From positions 186,001 to 250,000 of the forward strand of contig NZ_AUMU01000002.1 in NCBI RefSeq assembly GCF_000430845.1: a stretch of 64,000 bases of DNA, in the 5' to 3' direction. The translations under genes and the position numbers were made by a program. Positions 51,946 through 60,341 of this stretch are shown here, piece after piece. The stretch is from Chryseobacterium gregarium DSM 19109. GTDB taxonomy: Bacteria; Bacteroidota; Bacteroidia; Flavobacteriales; Weeksellaceae. The notes under the pieces were generated by a model. The model was not told the DNA's origin and ran no database searches. It worked only from the letters and a program-made list of their open reading frames with translations. Position 1 is the stretch's first letter. Every line of letters starts with the position of its first letter.

Positions 51946-53475
51946 ATGAGTACAGTTACAGAACAGGAATCAGGAACCATTTTACAGTGGCCTAAATTTA
52001 AAAGCAGATATGATAATTATATTGACGGGAAATACACCGCACCGGTAAACGGGCAATATTTCGATGTGGTTTCTCCGGTAAACGGGAAAAATTTCACCCA
52101 GGCAGCACATTCGTCCAAAGAAGATCTGGAACTGGCTGTCAATGCTGCGGAGAAAGCATTCCAGACCTGGAAAGATACTTCATCTACGGAAAGAAGTATT
52201 ATTTTAAACAAAATAGCCGACAGGATCGAGCAGAACCTTGAAGATCTGGCGACCGTCGAAACCATTGATAACGGTAAAGCGGTAAGAGAAACGCTGGCCG
52301 CGGATATACCGCTGGCTGTTGACCATTTCAGGTATTTTGCTTCTGTGATCAGGGCAGACGAAGGGTCCCACAATGAACTAGATAAAGATACCGTTTCTCT
52401 GATTGTTCATGAGCCGCTGGGTGTCATTGCCCAGATTATTCCATGGAACTTCCCGATACTGATGGCCGTATGGAAACTGGCACCGGCGCTGGCAGCAGGG
52501 AACTGCGTGGTTTTAAAGCCGGCAGAAAGTACACCGATTTCCATCCTGGTCTTAATGGAGCTTGTCGGAGACCTGCTTCCTCCGGGAGTTGTTAATATCG
52601 TCAATGGCTTCGGCGCAGAACTCGGAAGGGCACTGGTGACCAATCCTAAAGTGAACAAAGCGGCATTCACGGGATCTACGGCTACAGGCCGTCTGGTGAT
52701 GCAGTATGCTACAGAAAACATCATTCCGGTAACCCTGGAGCTGGGTGGTAAGTCCCCGAATGTTTTCTTCAGTTCGGTAATGGATGCAGATGATGAATTT
52801 TTGGATAAAGCAATTGAAGGAGCTGTCCTTTTTGCCCTGAATCAGGGGGAAATCTGTACCTGTCCGTCCAGATTGCTGGTTCAGGAAGATATTGCGGATG
52901 CCTTCATAGCAAAAGTAATCGAAAGGGTAAAAGCGATTAAAGTAGGAAACCCGCTGGATAAAACGGTGATGATGGGCGCGCAGGCTTCCAAGATCCAGAA
53001 AGATAAAATCCTTTCCTACATCCAGTTAGGAAAAGAAGAAGGTGCGGAAGTGCTGGTCGGAGGTGATGTCAGCCATATGGGTGAAGACCTTGAGAACGGA
53101 TATTATATCCAGCCGACTATCTTCAAAGGAAACAACAGGATGAGGATTTTCCAGGAGGAAATTTTCGGGCCGGTACTGGCATTCACTACATTCAAGGATG
53201 AAGAGGAAGGTATTAAAATTGCCAACGATACGATTTACGGATTGGGAGCAGGCGTGTGGACAAGGGATGCACACCAGCTGTATAATGTTCCGCGTAAGAT
53301 CCAGGCGGGAAGAGTCTGGGTAAACCAGTACCATTCTTATCCTGCAGGAGCGCCGTTCGGTGGATACAAGCAGTCGGGAATCGGCAGGGAAAACCATAAA
53401 ATGATGCTGGACCATTACCGCCAGACCAAAAATATGCTGATTTCATACAACAAGAACAAATTAGGATTTTTTTAA
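51946..53475 (+). CDS. NAD-dependent aldehyde dehydrogenase (acetaldehyde-type, AldB/ExaC-like)
   Basis: A 509-residue enzyme oxidising aldehydes to acids. The general base Glu is in [13 protein letters not shown], the nucleophile Cys in [14 protein letters not shown], and the NAD-binding [12 protein letters not shown] and [29 protein letters not shown] are present. The C-terminal [30 protein letters not shown] is typical of the AldB/ExaC group. The DUF779 gene downstream (53858-54241) is the usual partner of this group, and the AraC regulator is divergent. I use the ATG at 51946 (MSTVTEQ). Confidence 0.93.
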   Translation: MSTVTEQESGTILQWPKFKSRYDNYIDGKYTAPVNGQYFDVVSPVNGKNFTQAAHSSKEDLELAVNAAEKAFQTWKDTSSTERSIILNKIADRIEQNLEDLATVETIDNGKAVRETLAADIPLAVDHFRYFASVIRADEGSHNELDKDTVSLIVHEPLGVIAQIIPWNFPILMAVWKLAPALAAGNCVVLKPAESTPISILVLMELVGDLLPPGVVNIVNGFGAELGRALVTNPKVNKAAFTGSTATGRLVMQYATENIIPVTLELGGKSPNVFFSSVMDADDEFLDKAIEGAVLFALNQGEICTCPSRLLVQEDIADAFIAKVIERVKAIKVGNPLDKTVMMGAQASKIQKDKILSYIQLGKEEGAEVLVGGDVSHMGEDLENGYYIQPTIFKGNNRMRIFQEEIFGPVLAFTTFKDEEEGIKIANDTIYGLGAGVWTRDAHQLYNVPRKIQAGRVWVNQYHSYPAGAPFGGYKQSGIGRENHKMMLDHYRQTKNMLISYNKNKLGFF

Positions 53476-53482
53476 ATAAAGT

Positions 53483-53625
53483 TAGGGCGTGCCCGTTTAT
53501 TGCCTCAGCTAAACAGGGCCGGGGCAAAAACGGTCGGGCTATGCAGGGCTCCACTTCGTTTCGGTGCTACGCTTCGCTTCGCACTCTTGCTTTCAGCAAG
53601 ACCCTTTCTATCCCTCACGCAAAAT
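53483..53625 (+). repeat. Dispersed Bacteroidota extragenic repeat
   Basis: The sequence begins TTAGGGCGTGCCC, contains GGTCGGGCTATGC, a run of GC-rich inverted repeats (GTGCTACGCTTCGC and TTGCT-TTC-AGCAA), and ends TATCCCTCACGC. I recognise GGGCGTGCCC...GTCGGGCT...ATCCCTCACGC as a pattern repeated between genes in many Flavobacteria and other Bacteroidota. It is much GC-richer than the surrounding sequence. Only one copy is in this window. It may be a REP-like element moved by a RAYT-type transposase, which is an inference. It would form part of the 3' untranslated region of the aldehyde dehydrogenase mRNA. Confidence 0.65.
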
Positions 53626-53710
53626 ACGGTTTAACTTATAGGGTAAGGAACAGGAATTGCAGCAGATTTACAGATAATGCTGAGGTAAACAAGTATGATA
53701 AACGCTAAAG

Positions 53711-53741
53711 GTCCGGCTGAAATTAATTGGCCGGACTTTTT
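53711..53741 (+). terminator. Terminator upstream of the DUF779 gene
   Basis: GTCCGGC (53711-53717) pairs with GCCGGAC (53730-53736) around a 12-base loop, followed by TTTTT. It separates the dehydrogenase and repeat from the DUF779 gene. The rest of 53626-53857 shows nothing recognisable. Confidence 0.75.
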
Positions 53742-53857
53742 AATGTTAATAAACACCATTATGGAAGAAGGTAAACAGCCACTTCACTTTAAAAATATTT
53801 ATTAAAAAATTACGTCTTTACAACGAGCCGGAATCAAATCCATAAAAATCAAATAAT

Positions 53858-54241
53858 ATGCAGATCACAATATCCAGAGTATCCGTTACGGAAAAAGCCC
53901 TTGAGGTTATTTGGGAACTCGAAAAAAAATACGGCGAACTTATGTTCTACCAGGCCGGGGGCTGCTGCGAAGGTACCCAGCCGCAATGCTTTGAAAAAGG
54001 AGGCTTTTACCCGAGAATGAATGATGCCATGATTGGAACCATCAACGGCCATGAATTCTGGATTGACCGGGATCTTTTTGAATACTGGCAGTATTCACAT
54101 TTCACACTGGATGTTACCGACGGTTTCGGACCGGGTGGTTTTTCCCTGGAAACCCCATTGGGAAAAACGTTTAAAGTGCATTATAAGCTTTTTAACAAAG
54201 AGGAATATGAAAATTTAGAGCCGGTAAAACGCAGTGAATAA
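53858..54241 (+). CDS. DUF779 protein (aldehyde dehydrogenase partner)
   Basis: A 127-residue cytoplasmic protein with the DUF779 pattern: MFYQAGGCCEGTQPQCFEKGGFYP with the CC pair and third Cys, GHEFWIDRDLFEYWQYSHFTLDVTDGFGPGGFSLETPLGKTF. The three conserved cysteines and several histidines suggest metal or redox chemistry. The gene regularly accompanies ExaC/AldB-type aldehyde dehydrogenases, as here, but the role is not established. A terminator lies between the two, so it likely has its own promoter. Confidence 0.9.
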   Translation: MQITISRVSVTEKALEVIWELEKKYGELMFYQAGGCCEGTQPQCFEKGGFYPRMNDAMIGTINGHEFWIDRDLFEYWQYSHFTLDVTDGFGPGGFSLETPLGKTFKVHYKLFNKEEYENLEPVKRSE

Positions 54242-54246
54242 ATAGA

Positions 54247-54777
54247 TTATTTATAATTTTTGAATTGACTATTTTTTTGAAGCATGAAATTTATTTCTCT
54301 TTCAAAATCATATTTATCTCTTTTTATATTTCTTTTTAAAATAAAATACTCGCTGATTCCGATGATGCATGGAAAAGCAATAATAAAATAATTATTATAA
54401 TTTACAATCTCTGCTGCAGAAATAGTTAGGAAAAGGAGCAGTGCTAAGATGGCAGTCAGAAAATGGAAAGTGAAAGGAGTAAATTCCATCTGAATATAGG
54501 TTGTATTATCTTTTTCTGAAATATTTCCTTTTATAATGCAATGAAAAACATTATAATCAAAAAAATGTCTTCTTCTTTTAATTATAAAATCATTTTTATT
54601 AACAGTTCCCCTGTATTCAAATCTTGTAGGGATACCGTAATCAGGAATTAATGTGATGAATGTTGTATTAGTGCTATAAGTGATCTTTTTCAGACTTGCA
54701 AAGAAATGAGATTTTTCCATCTCAATGTTAAAACTCAGATGGTCATATAAGCCTATAAATTTATAAAAGGGATTCAT
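54247..54777 (-). CDS. Membrane protein of unknown function
   Basis: A 176-residue AT-rich gene product. The N-terminal 100 residues look soluble and beta-rich (FFASLKKITYSTNTTFITLIPDYGIPTRFEYRG), followed by two membrane helices (FTFHFLTAILALLLFLTISAAEIV and NNYFIIAFPCIIGISEYFILK) and a basic C-terminus. I do not recognise a family. It follows the symporter gene on the same strand and converges with the DUF779 gene, five bases apart. Confidence 0.7.
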   Translation of the reverse strand: MNPFYKFIGLYDHLSFNIEMEKSHFFASLKKITYSTNTTFITLIPDYGIPTRFEYRGTVNKNDFIIKRRRHFFDYNVFHCIIKGNISEKDNTTYIQMEFTPFTFHFLTAILALLLFLTISAAEIVNYNNYFIIAFPCIIGISEYFILKRNIKRDKYDFEREINFMLQKNSQFKNYK

Positions 54778-54816
54778 GTTAATCTCAATACAATTTAATA
54801 TATTCTATCTGCTCAA

Positions 54817-56016
54817 TTAAACCTTCACAAACCGGTTCACAAACATTGAAGCCACCAACTGGCCGACTGCATTAAGAACCGTAGCCAATGGGTCTACCAG
54901 CGTCCCGATAATCATCACGGCCGGAATCGCTTCCTGAGGTAATTTGTATACTGAGATCATCAGCATTTCACCAATATACCCGCCGTTCGGGATTCCGCCT
55001 GCCACAATGCTTACGAAAACCGTAATTCCCAAAGCCAGCAGAAGATTGACTGGATCGAAGAAATCCCTTCCGATAATCAGGAAAGCCACATAAATTTTGA
55101 TGATTGAAGACATCGAAGAACCGTTTTTATGCAGGGTCGTCCCGATAGGGATTACGATATTGGCGATTTGATTTGGAACTCCGATTTTAGATGCTGCCGC
55201 CAGATTCGCAGGCATCGTGGCAAAACTGCTGCAGGTACTCAGAGCGGTTAGGGTAGGATAAACAGCATTTGTCCAGAAACTTTTTACGCCGTTGCGGCCT
55301 TTGGCAATGAAAGCATACAGGGAAAAGAAAACCAGGAAATACACAATTCCGGCTGCATAATATAATCCTAAAGGTTTTGCATAAAACCCGAATAACTGAG
55401 GCCCCAGAGTAGCCACCTGATACGCAAAATATGCACCCAGGCCAATAGGAGCGATATTCATGATCAGCATAAGGAGTTCTTTCATCACTTCATAGCCTGA
55501 AGCAATGAACATCCTGAAAGCCTGGCCTTTTTCATCCGCTTTTCTGGCGGCAAAACCGGTCATGAAAGCAAAAATCAACAGAGCCAGCATATTCTGCCTG
55601 GAAAAAAGCTGTGTAAACTCCCCGACAGTAAAAAAGCTGACAATCCTGTTTCCCCAGCTGTCATTATTTATAGCTTCTTCAACCATTGCCTTACTTCCCG
55701 AAATTCCTGAAACCGGAAATAAATAAACAGTACCAATCGTAAAGATGGCAGCGGTAAGAATGAAAAAAAGAAAGGTGAAAGCCATGGTCACCATAATCTT
55801 CCCGAATTTTGATTGCTGCTCCAGTGAAGCAATAGAATTGGAAACGGCAAAAAATACCAAAGGCACGACACTGACAAAGAGAAGATTAAGGAAAATATCT
55901 CCCAAAGGTTTTACATAATCAACGACAGCGGGGGCAACGATTCCGAGAATGCTTCCCGCAATGATGCCCGACAGTAAAAGTAAAATACCGGAGTAGTTTC
56001 TGATGATCTCTTTCAT
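54817..56016 (-). CDS. Dicarboxylate/amino acid:cation symporter (DAACS family)
   Basis: A 399-residue inner-membrane transporter with about eight helices and two hairpins. The serine-rich hairpin SKFGKIMVTMAF region, the TALSTCSSFATMPANLAAASKIGVPN block, the IGTTLHKNGSSMSSIIKIYVAF motif (cation/substrate site) and GGIPNGGYIGEMLMISVYKLPQEAIPAVMIIGTLVDPLATVLNAVGQLVASMFV are typical of glutamate or C4-dicarboxylate carriers. The exact substrate is unknown; serine/threonine is another option. It is preceded by the divergent chaperone gene. Confidence 0.9.
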   Translation of the reverse strand: MKEIIRNYSGILLLLSGIIAGSILGIVAPAVVDYVKPLGDIFLNLLFVSVVPLVFFAVSNSIASLEQQSKFGKIMVTMAFTFLFFILTAAIFTIGTVYLFPVSGISGSKAMVEEAINNDSWGNRIVSFFTVGEFTQLFSRQNMLALLIFAFMTGFAARKADEKGQAFRMFIASGYEVMKELLMLIMNIAPIGLGAYFAYQVATLGPQLFGFYAKPLGLYYAAGIVYFLVFFSLYAFIAKGRNGVKSFWTNAVYPTLTALSTCSSFATMPANLAAASKIGVPNQIANIVIPIGTTLHKNGSSMSSIIKIYVAFLIIGRDFFDPVNLLLALGITVFVSIVAGGIPNGGYIGEMLMISVYKLPQEAIPAVMIIGTLVDPLATVLNAVGQLVASMFVNRFVKV

Positions 56017-56085
56017 ACAGCGCTTTTACTCAAAGGTAGGTTTATTTTTAACATTCCGTTATATATTTTTAAGTCTTAAAATGCT

Positions 56086-56093
56086 TAAATTTG
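56086..56093 (+). promoter_or_regulatory. -7 element of the cbpA-cbpM operon
   Basis: TAAATTTG lies 15 bases before the cbpA ATG at 56109. A TTG inside the element is in frame but is part of the promoter, which fixes the start at the ATG. Confidence 0.5.
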
Positions 56094-56108
56094 GGTAAAA
56101 AGGTTTCT

Positions 56109-57029
56109 ATGGCTTATATTGATTACTATAAAATTTTAGGCGTAGACAAAAACGCAACCCAGGACGATATTAAAAAAGCGTACCGGAAACAGGCAAGAAA
56201 ACTGCATCCTGATCTTAATCCCGATGACAAAGAAGCGGAAAGGCAGTTTAAAGAGCTGAACGAAGCAAATGAGGTGCTCAGCAATCCGCAAAACCGTGCG
56301 AAGTATGATAAATACGGAGAACATTGGAAGCATGGCGAAGAATATGAAAAGGCACAGCAACAGCAGCAAAGGCAATATCAGAATGAGAGCGGGAACTTCG
56401 GAGGCGGATTTTCAGGAAATGATTTCGGGGAAGACGAAGACTTTTCAGATTTTTTCCAGAGCATGTTCGGCGGTGCGGGAGGAGGCTTTGGCAGAAGTTC
56501 GAGAGGAAGTGCTTCAGGGAAATTCAAGGGGCAGGATGTACAGGCGGAACTTACGTTAAGTTTAAAGGATGCTGCAGCTACCCATACCCAAACTTTTGAA
56601 ATCAACGGAAAAAAAGTAAGAATTACCATTCCGGCCGGCGTGCATGACGGCCAGCAGATCAAGCTGAAAGGCCACGGAAATCCTGGGCACAACGGCGGTC
56701 CGGCCGGGGATTTATACATCACCTTCAACATTCCTGCAGATCCGGATTTTGAAAGATCCGGTAATGACCTGAAAACAAAAGTAACCGTCGATCTGTATAC
56801 TGCCGTGTTGGGCGGAGAAGTAAATGTAAATATCCTCAGCGGAAGTGTCAGCCTCAAAGTAAAATCCGGCACACAGAACGGCATGACCGTAAGGCTGAAA
56901 GGAAAGGGATTTCCGGTTTACAAAAAGGACGGGCAGTATGGGGATTTATTTGTGACCTATGAAGTAAAACTGCCTACCTATCTTACCGAAAAGCAGAAAG
57001 AACTCTTTGAACAACTTAAAAATTCCTAG
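56109..57029 (+). CDS. cbpA: CbpA-type DnaJ co-chaperone
   Basis: A 306-residue Hsp40. The J domain (residues 1-70) has the HPD motif in [11 protein letters not shown]; a glycine/phenylalanine-rich linker ([29 protein letters not shown]) follows, and two C-terminal substrate-binding domains ([35 protein letters not shown]). The DnaJ zinc-finger repeats are absent, so it is CbpA rather than DnaJ. It stimulates DnaK. CbpM follows three bases later, as expected. Confidence 0.93.
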   Translation: MAYIDYYKILGVDKNATQDDIKKAYRKQARKLHPDLNPDDKEAERQFKELNEANEVLSNPQNRAKYDKYGEHWKHGEEYEKAQQQQQRQYQNESGNFGGGFSGNDFGEDEDFSDFFQSMFGGAGGGFGRSSRGSASGKFKGQDVQAELTLSLKDAAATHTQTFEINGKKVRITIPAGVHDGQQIKLKGHGNPGHNGGPAGDLYITFNIPADPDFERSGNDLKTKVTVDLYTAVLGGEVNVNILSGSVSLKVKSGTQNGMTVRLKGKGFPVYKKDGQYGDLFVTYEVKLPTYLTEKQKELFEQLKNS

Positions 57030-57032
57030 GCT

Positions 57033-57335
57033 ATGAACGAAAGAATATCGAGGGAAGAGCTCGTAAAAATATACAATATAGAAATCACTTTTTTTGATGA
57101 GCTGGTGGATTCCGGTTTACTGAATATCCATACAGAAAATGAAACACGGTATCTGATGTATGATGATTTACATTATTTTGAAAAATTTACCAACTGGCAT
57201 TACGACCTGGACATTAATCTTCCGGGACTGGAAGTGATCCATGAAATGCTTCAGAAAATGGATGACCTGAAACAGAAAAACCGCGAACTGATGAACAAAC
57301 TTTCTGTAATTCGTGAAAGATATGAGGATATTTAA
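57033..57335 (+). CDS. cbpM: Chaperone modulator CbpM
   Basis: A 100-residue regulator with a MerR-like fold: ISREELVKIYNIEITFFDELVDSGLLNIHTENETRYLMYDDL, then a helical tail with a coiled coil (IHEMLQKMDDLKQKNRELMNKL). In E. coli CbpM binds the J domain of CbpA and blocks its activity. It is three bases after cbpA, so the two are co-transcribed. Confidence 0.9.
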   Translation: MNERISREELVKIYNIEITFFDELVDSGLLNIHTENETRYLMYDDLHYFEKFTNWHYDLDINLPGLEVIHEMLQKMDDLKQKNRELMNKLSVIRERYEDI

Positions 57336-57380
57336 TTAGTTTTGCAAAAGAACGGTTAAGGCCAATTAAACCATCTTAAG

Positions 57381-57905
57381 ATGAACGACGATAAAATCAT
57401 CAATTTACAGATCAACAGGAAAGATTTTGAAGACGTCTACTTCAGCGGTACTTCAGGAAGCCTTTTATTTTCATCAGCCACAAAAGGAAAAACCGTTACG
57501 ACCCTAATTGTAGGTTTGATTCTGGCCATTCTGTTCATCTTTAAAGATGATTTCAGCAAAGAAAAATTCGGGATTTTATATTTTGTCAGCTTTTTATTTC
57601 TTCTTTGTGTCATTTTTCTTTCCGTAGCGGTTAATAAAGTGTCACGATGGAAAAAGGAAGTCACTGCCTACCTGAAGACTTTGGAAAACGCGGAAATTTA
57701 CCAGATTAAATTCAATAAGAAAATTTTTACGGTAAATATCAATAATGAGAAAGAAACCTGTCTTTGGACCGAGTTTACTTCTGCAGAGGCCGGTGAGAAA
57801 TTTATTGCTCTGGAAGGGAAGTACAATTATATGTTTCCGCAAAAATCAATGAGCCCGGGAGACTACGAAGTGCTGAAACAGGCAGTAAAGAAAAATATCA
57901 GATAA
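57381..57905 (+). CDS. Membrane protein, YcxB-like
   Basis: A 174-residue protein with two adjacent membrane helices (TTLIVGLILAILFIF and YFVSFLFLLCVIFLSVAVN) flanked by a soluble N-terminal strand region and a C-terminal domain (ENAEIYQIKFNKKIFTVNINNEKETCLWTEFTSAEAGEKFIALEGKYNYMFPQKSMS). This order resembles the YcxB family, of unknown function. It follows cbpM by 45 bases and may share its transcript. A strong terminator follows. Confidence 0.7.
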   Translation: MNDDKIINLQINRKDFEDVYFSGTSGSLLFSSATKGKTVTTLIVGLILAILFIFKDDFSKEKFGILYFVSFLFLLCVIFLSVAVNKVSRWKKEVTAYLKTLENAEIYQIKFNKKIFTVNINNEKETCLWTEFTSAEAGEKFIALEGKYNYMFPQKSMSPGDYEVLKQAVKKNIR

Positions 57906-57907
57906 CA

Positions 57908-57937
57908 AAAAACTCAGAGCATTTTCTCTGAGTTTTT
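57908..57937. terminator. Bidirectional terminator
   Basis: AAAAACTCAGAG (57908-57919) pairs perfectly with CTCTGAGTTTTT (57926-57937) around a 6-base loop, between convergent genes. Confidence 0.9.
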
Positions 57938-57956
57938 ATTATATAATACAGTCTGG

Positions 57957-58940
57957 TTAATCCAGCCAGCCCATTTCTTTCATCCACTCATCATTGTAGA
58001 TTTTTCCTACATACCTGGAACCATGATCGTGAAGAAGAACCACGATTACATCATTTTCCGTGAACTGATCTTTCATCTGGAGTAAAGAAGCAATCGCACT
58101 TCCTGCAGAATAACCGCAGAAGATTCCTTCCTCTTTAGCTAACTTTCTTGCATAAATGGCACCGTCTTTATCCGTCACTTTCTCAAAGTGGTCAATCACA
58201 GCCATATCGTAATTTTCAGGAATAATATCTTCCCCGATTCCTTCCGTTATATACGTATAGGCGTGATCGTAATGAAGCTCACCGGTTTCGTGGTATTCCT
58301 TTAAAATAGAACCGTAGGTATCCACACCGATTACCTTAATGTCCGGATTTTTCTCCTTGAAGAATGTTCCGCAGCCGGTAATCGTACCTCCTGTTCCGGC
58401 TCCCACTACGAAATGGGTCAGCTTTCCATCGGTCTGTTCCCAGATTTCCGGAGCTGTTGATTCATAATGAGCAGCTCTGTTGGATAAATTATCATATTGA
58501 TTAACATACCATCCGTTTTCCGTTTCTTTTGCCAGCCTTTTGGAAACCGAATAGTAAGAACGCGGGTCTGTAGGTTTTACATCGGTAGGACATACAATGA
58601 CTTCTGCACCTACGGCACGAAGGATATCACATTTTTCTTTTGACTGTTTGGAATTGGTTACAAAAATACATTTGTATCCTTTGATGATCGCGGCAAGTGC
58701 AAGACCCATCCCTGTATTTCCGGAAGTTCCTTCAATGATGGTTCCTCCCGGTTTCAATCTCCCGTCTTTTTCAGCATCCTCAATCATTTTCACAGCCATC
58801 CTGTCTTTTACGGAATTGCCCGGATTGAACGTTTCTACCTTGGCCAGGACCAAAGCCGGAAAATCTTCACCTAAAACTTTATTAAGCTTTACCAGCGGTG
58901 TATTTCCGATCGTTTCAAGAATATTTTCTGCGTATTTCAT
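57957..58940 (-). CDS. Cysteine synthase / cystathionine beta-synthase family PLP enzyme
   Basis: A 327-residue fold-type II PLP enzyme. The PLP lysine is in NPGNSVKDRMAVKMI, the substrate loop is IIEGTSGNTGMGLA, the phosphate cup GAGTGGTITGCGTFFKEKNP and the C-terminal GIFCGYSAGSAIAS. The sequence (EDIIPENYDMAVIDHFEKVTDKDG and LLHDHGSRYVGKIYNDEWM) resembles the catalytic core of cystathionine beta-synthase more than CysK, but the regulatory CBS domains are absent. Together with the metB-like enzyme it could link homocysteine and cysteine. Confidence 0.87.
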   Translation of the reverse strand: MKYAENILETIGNTPLVKLNKVLGEDFPALVLAKVETFNPGNSVKDRMAVKMIEDAEKDGRLKPGGTIIEGTSGNTGMGLALAAIIKGYKCIFVTNSKQSKEKCDILRAVGAEVIVCPTDVKPTDPRSYYSVSKRLAKETENGWYVNQYDNLSNRAAHYESTAPEIWEQTDGKLTHFVVGAGTGGTITGCGTFFKEKNPDIKVIGVDTYGSILKEYHETGELHYDHAYTYITEGIGEDIIPENYDMAVIDHFEKVTDKDGAIYARKLAKEEGIFCGYSAGSAIASLLQMKDQFTENDVIVVLLHDHGSRYVGKIYNDEWMKEMGWLD

Positions 58941-59107
58941 AAATGTTTTATAAGCCCTGCAAAGATACGGCTTTAAATTTTATTGAGTTTAAGGTTATGA
59001 TCATAGTATATTAATGACCTTAAGGCTTTAATCGAATTTAAAATTAAAGGTTTCTTAAATCACAATATTAAAATTCAACATCAATCGATATACTATTAGC
59101 TATTGAT

Positions 59108-60337
59108 TTAATTGTATTTAATCGCTTTAACCGGAGAAATTTTACTGATCAGATAACTCGGAATGATCAGAGCAAGCCCGGATATAATAAGTATTCCTGC
59201 TGAAATAGAGATGATGGCAATAGGATTAAAATCTACCGGAACCGTGCTTACATAGTAGTTTTCAGGATTTAATTTGATAATTCCGAAAACTTTCTGAATC
59301 AGGATCAGACTGAGCCCGATCAGGTTTCCGCACAAAAGCCCAGGAATCATAATGATCAGAGTATAGTTGATGAAGGTTGCCCTGATCTGGCCATTGCTGG
59401 CCCCTAAAGTTTTCAGCAGGCCAATAGAGTTTGTCCTTTCAATAATGAGAATCAGGAGTACCATAATGATGTTGATCACCACAACAATCAACATGATAAT
59501 GATAATCAGGGCAATATTGGTATCAAAAATACTGATCCAGTCGGTAATTTGAGGAAATTTTTCGGTTGCTTTTTCCGCATAGTTTTTATAACCGATCAGT
59601 TTCTCGATTTCAGGAAAATCACTGTCGATATCATTGATGTCTTTGAAAAAAATATCAATGCCGCCTACTTCGTCCGGCTTCATATCCTGGATTTTTCTGA
59701 CATGGCTGATGTCCCCGATGACAAACTGGTCATCGATCATCTTAATATCGGTTTTATAGATACCGACTACTTCAAACTTCCTGTAAACAGGCTGCTGGTC
59801 AGTTCTTGAAAACACGGTGACAATACTGTCTTTTAATTTCAGATGAAGGTCACCGGCTGTCTTTTGGGAAATAGTCACCCCGTTGTTATATCCGGTTCCG
59901 GTTATTTTAGGGGTAGTTCCGGCAATCAGGAATTTTTTAAATCTCAGGCTGTCAAAATCTTTTCCGATCCCCTTAAAAATAATTCCAGCGAAATTGTGTT
60001 CGTTTCGCATAATTCCGGTCACTGTTGCATACGTCTGAACAGATTCCACATCCGGCATTTCATTGATCTTTTTTATATCGAGCCCCTGATTGTCAAGAAC
60101 GGAAGTGTTGTAAGAGGAATTAGACCGTGTGGACTTTACCGTAATGTGTCCGCTGAAATCTGCCAGTCTTTCTTTAATCGCTTTTTTAGAACCGAAACCG
60201 GTGGAGACGGTAATTAAAGAGACAATAATCCCTAATGCAACAGAAAGTCTTCCGATGAAGATGATCACCCGTGACAGGTTATTTTTGTTATCTTTGGAAA
60301 ACGCTATTTTTCTAGAGAAATATAAAGGAAATTTCAA
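59108..60337 (-). CDS. FtsX-like ABC transporter permease (LolC/LolE type)
   Basis: About 409 residues with an N-terminal helix (RVIIFIGRLSVALGIIVSLITVSTGF), a periplasmic MacB-PCD-like domain of about 220 residues (GITVKSTR region, VVGIYKTDIKMIDDQFVIGDI) and three C-terminal helices (NIALIIIIMLIVVVINIIMVLLILIIERT, FINYTLIIMIPGLLCGNLIGLSLIL, IAIISISAGILIISGLALIIPSYLISKISPVKAIKYN). This is the LolCE architecture for lipoprotein release or similar envelope transport; the ATPase is not nearby. The start is unsure: no ATG exists. I propose TTG at 60337 (LKFPLYFSRKIAF), the usual place for this family; a longer TTG start at 60406 is possible. Confidence 0.85.
   Translation of the reverse strand: MKFPLYFSRKIAFSKDNKNNLSRVIIFIGRLSVALGIIVSLITVSTGFGSKKAIKERLADFSGHITVKSTRSNSSYNTSVLDNQGLDIKKINEMPDVESVQTYATVTGIMRNEHNFAGIIFKGIGKDFDSLRFKKFLIAGTTPKITGTGYNNGVTISQKTAGDLHLKLKDSIVTVFSRTDQQPVYRKFEVVGIYKTDIKMIDDQFVIGDISHVRKIQDMKPDEVGGIDIFFKDINDIDSDFPEIEKLIGYKNYAEKATEKFPQITDWISIFDTNIALIIIIMLIVVVINIIMVLLILIIERTNSIGLLKTLGASNGQIRATFINYTLIIMIPGLLCGNLIGLSLILIQKVFGIIKLNPENYYVSTVPVDFNPIAIISISAGILIISGLALIIPSYLISKISPVKAIKYN
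60289..60296 (+). promoter_or_regulatory. -7 element of the NamZ-like gene inside the permease gene
   Basis: TATCTTTG fits TAnnTTTG and lies 46 bases before the ATG of the NamZ-like gene. It is inside the first codons of the divergent permease gene. Confidence 0.45.
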
Positions 60338-60341
60338 GCTT

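Noticed and set aside
56378..56884. Minus-strand open frame of 168 codons opposite cbpA.
   Set aside because: Proline/serine-rich shadow of the glycine-rich linker and substrate domain of cbpA; no start context.
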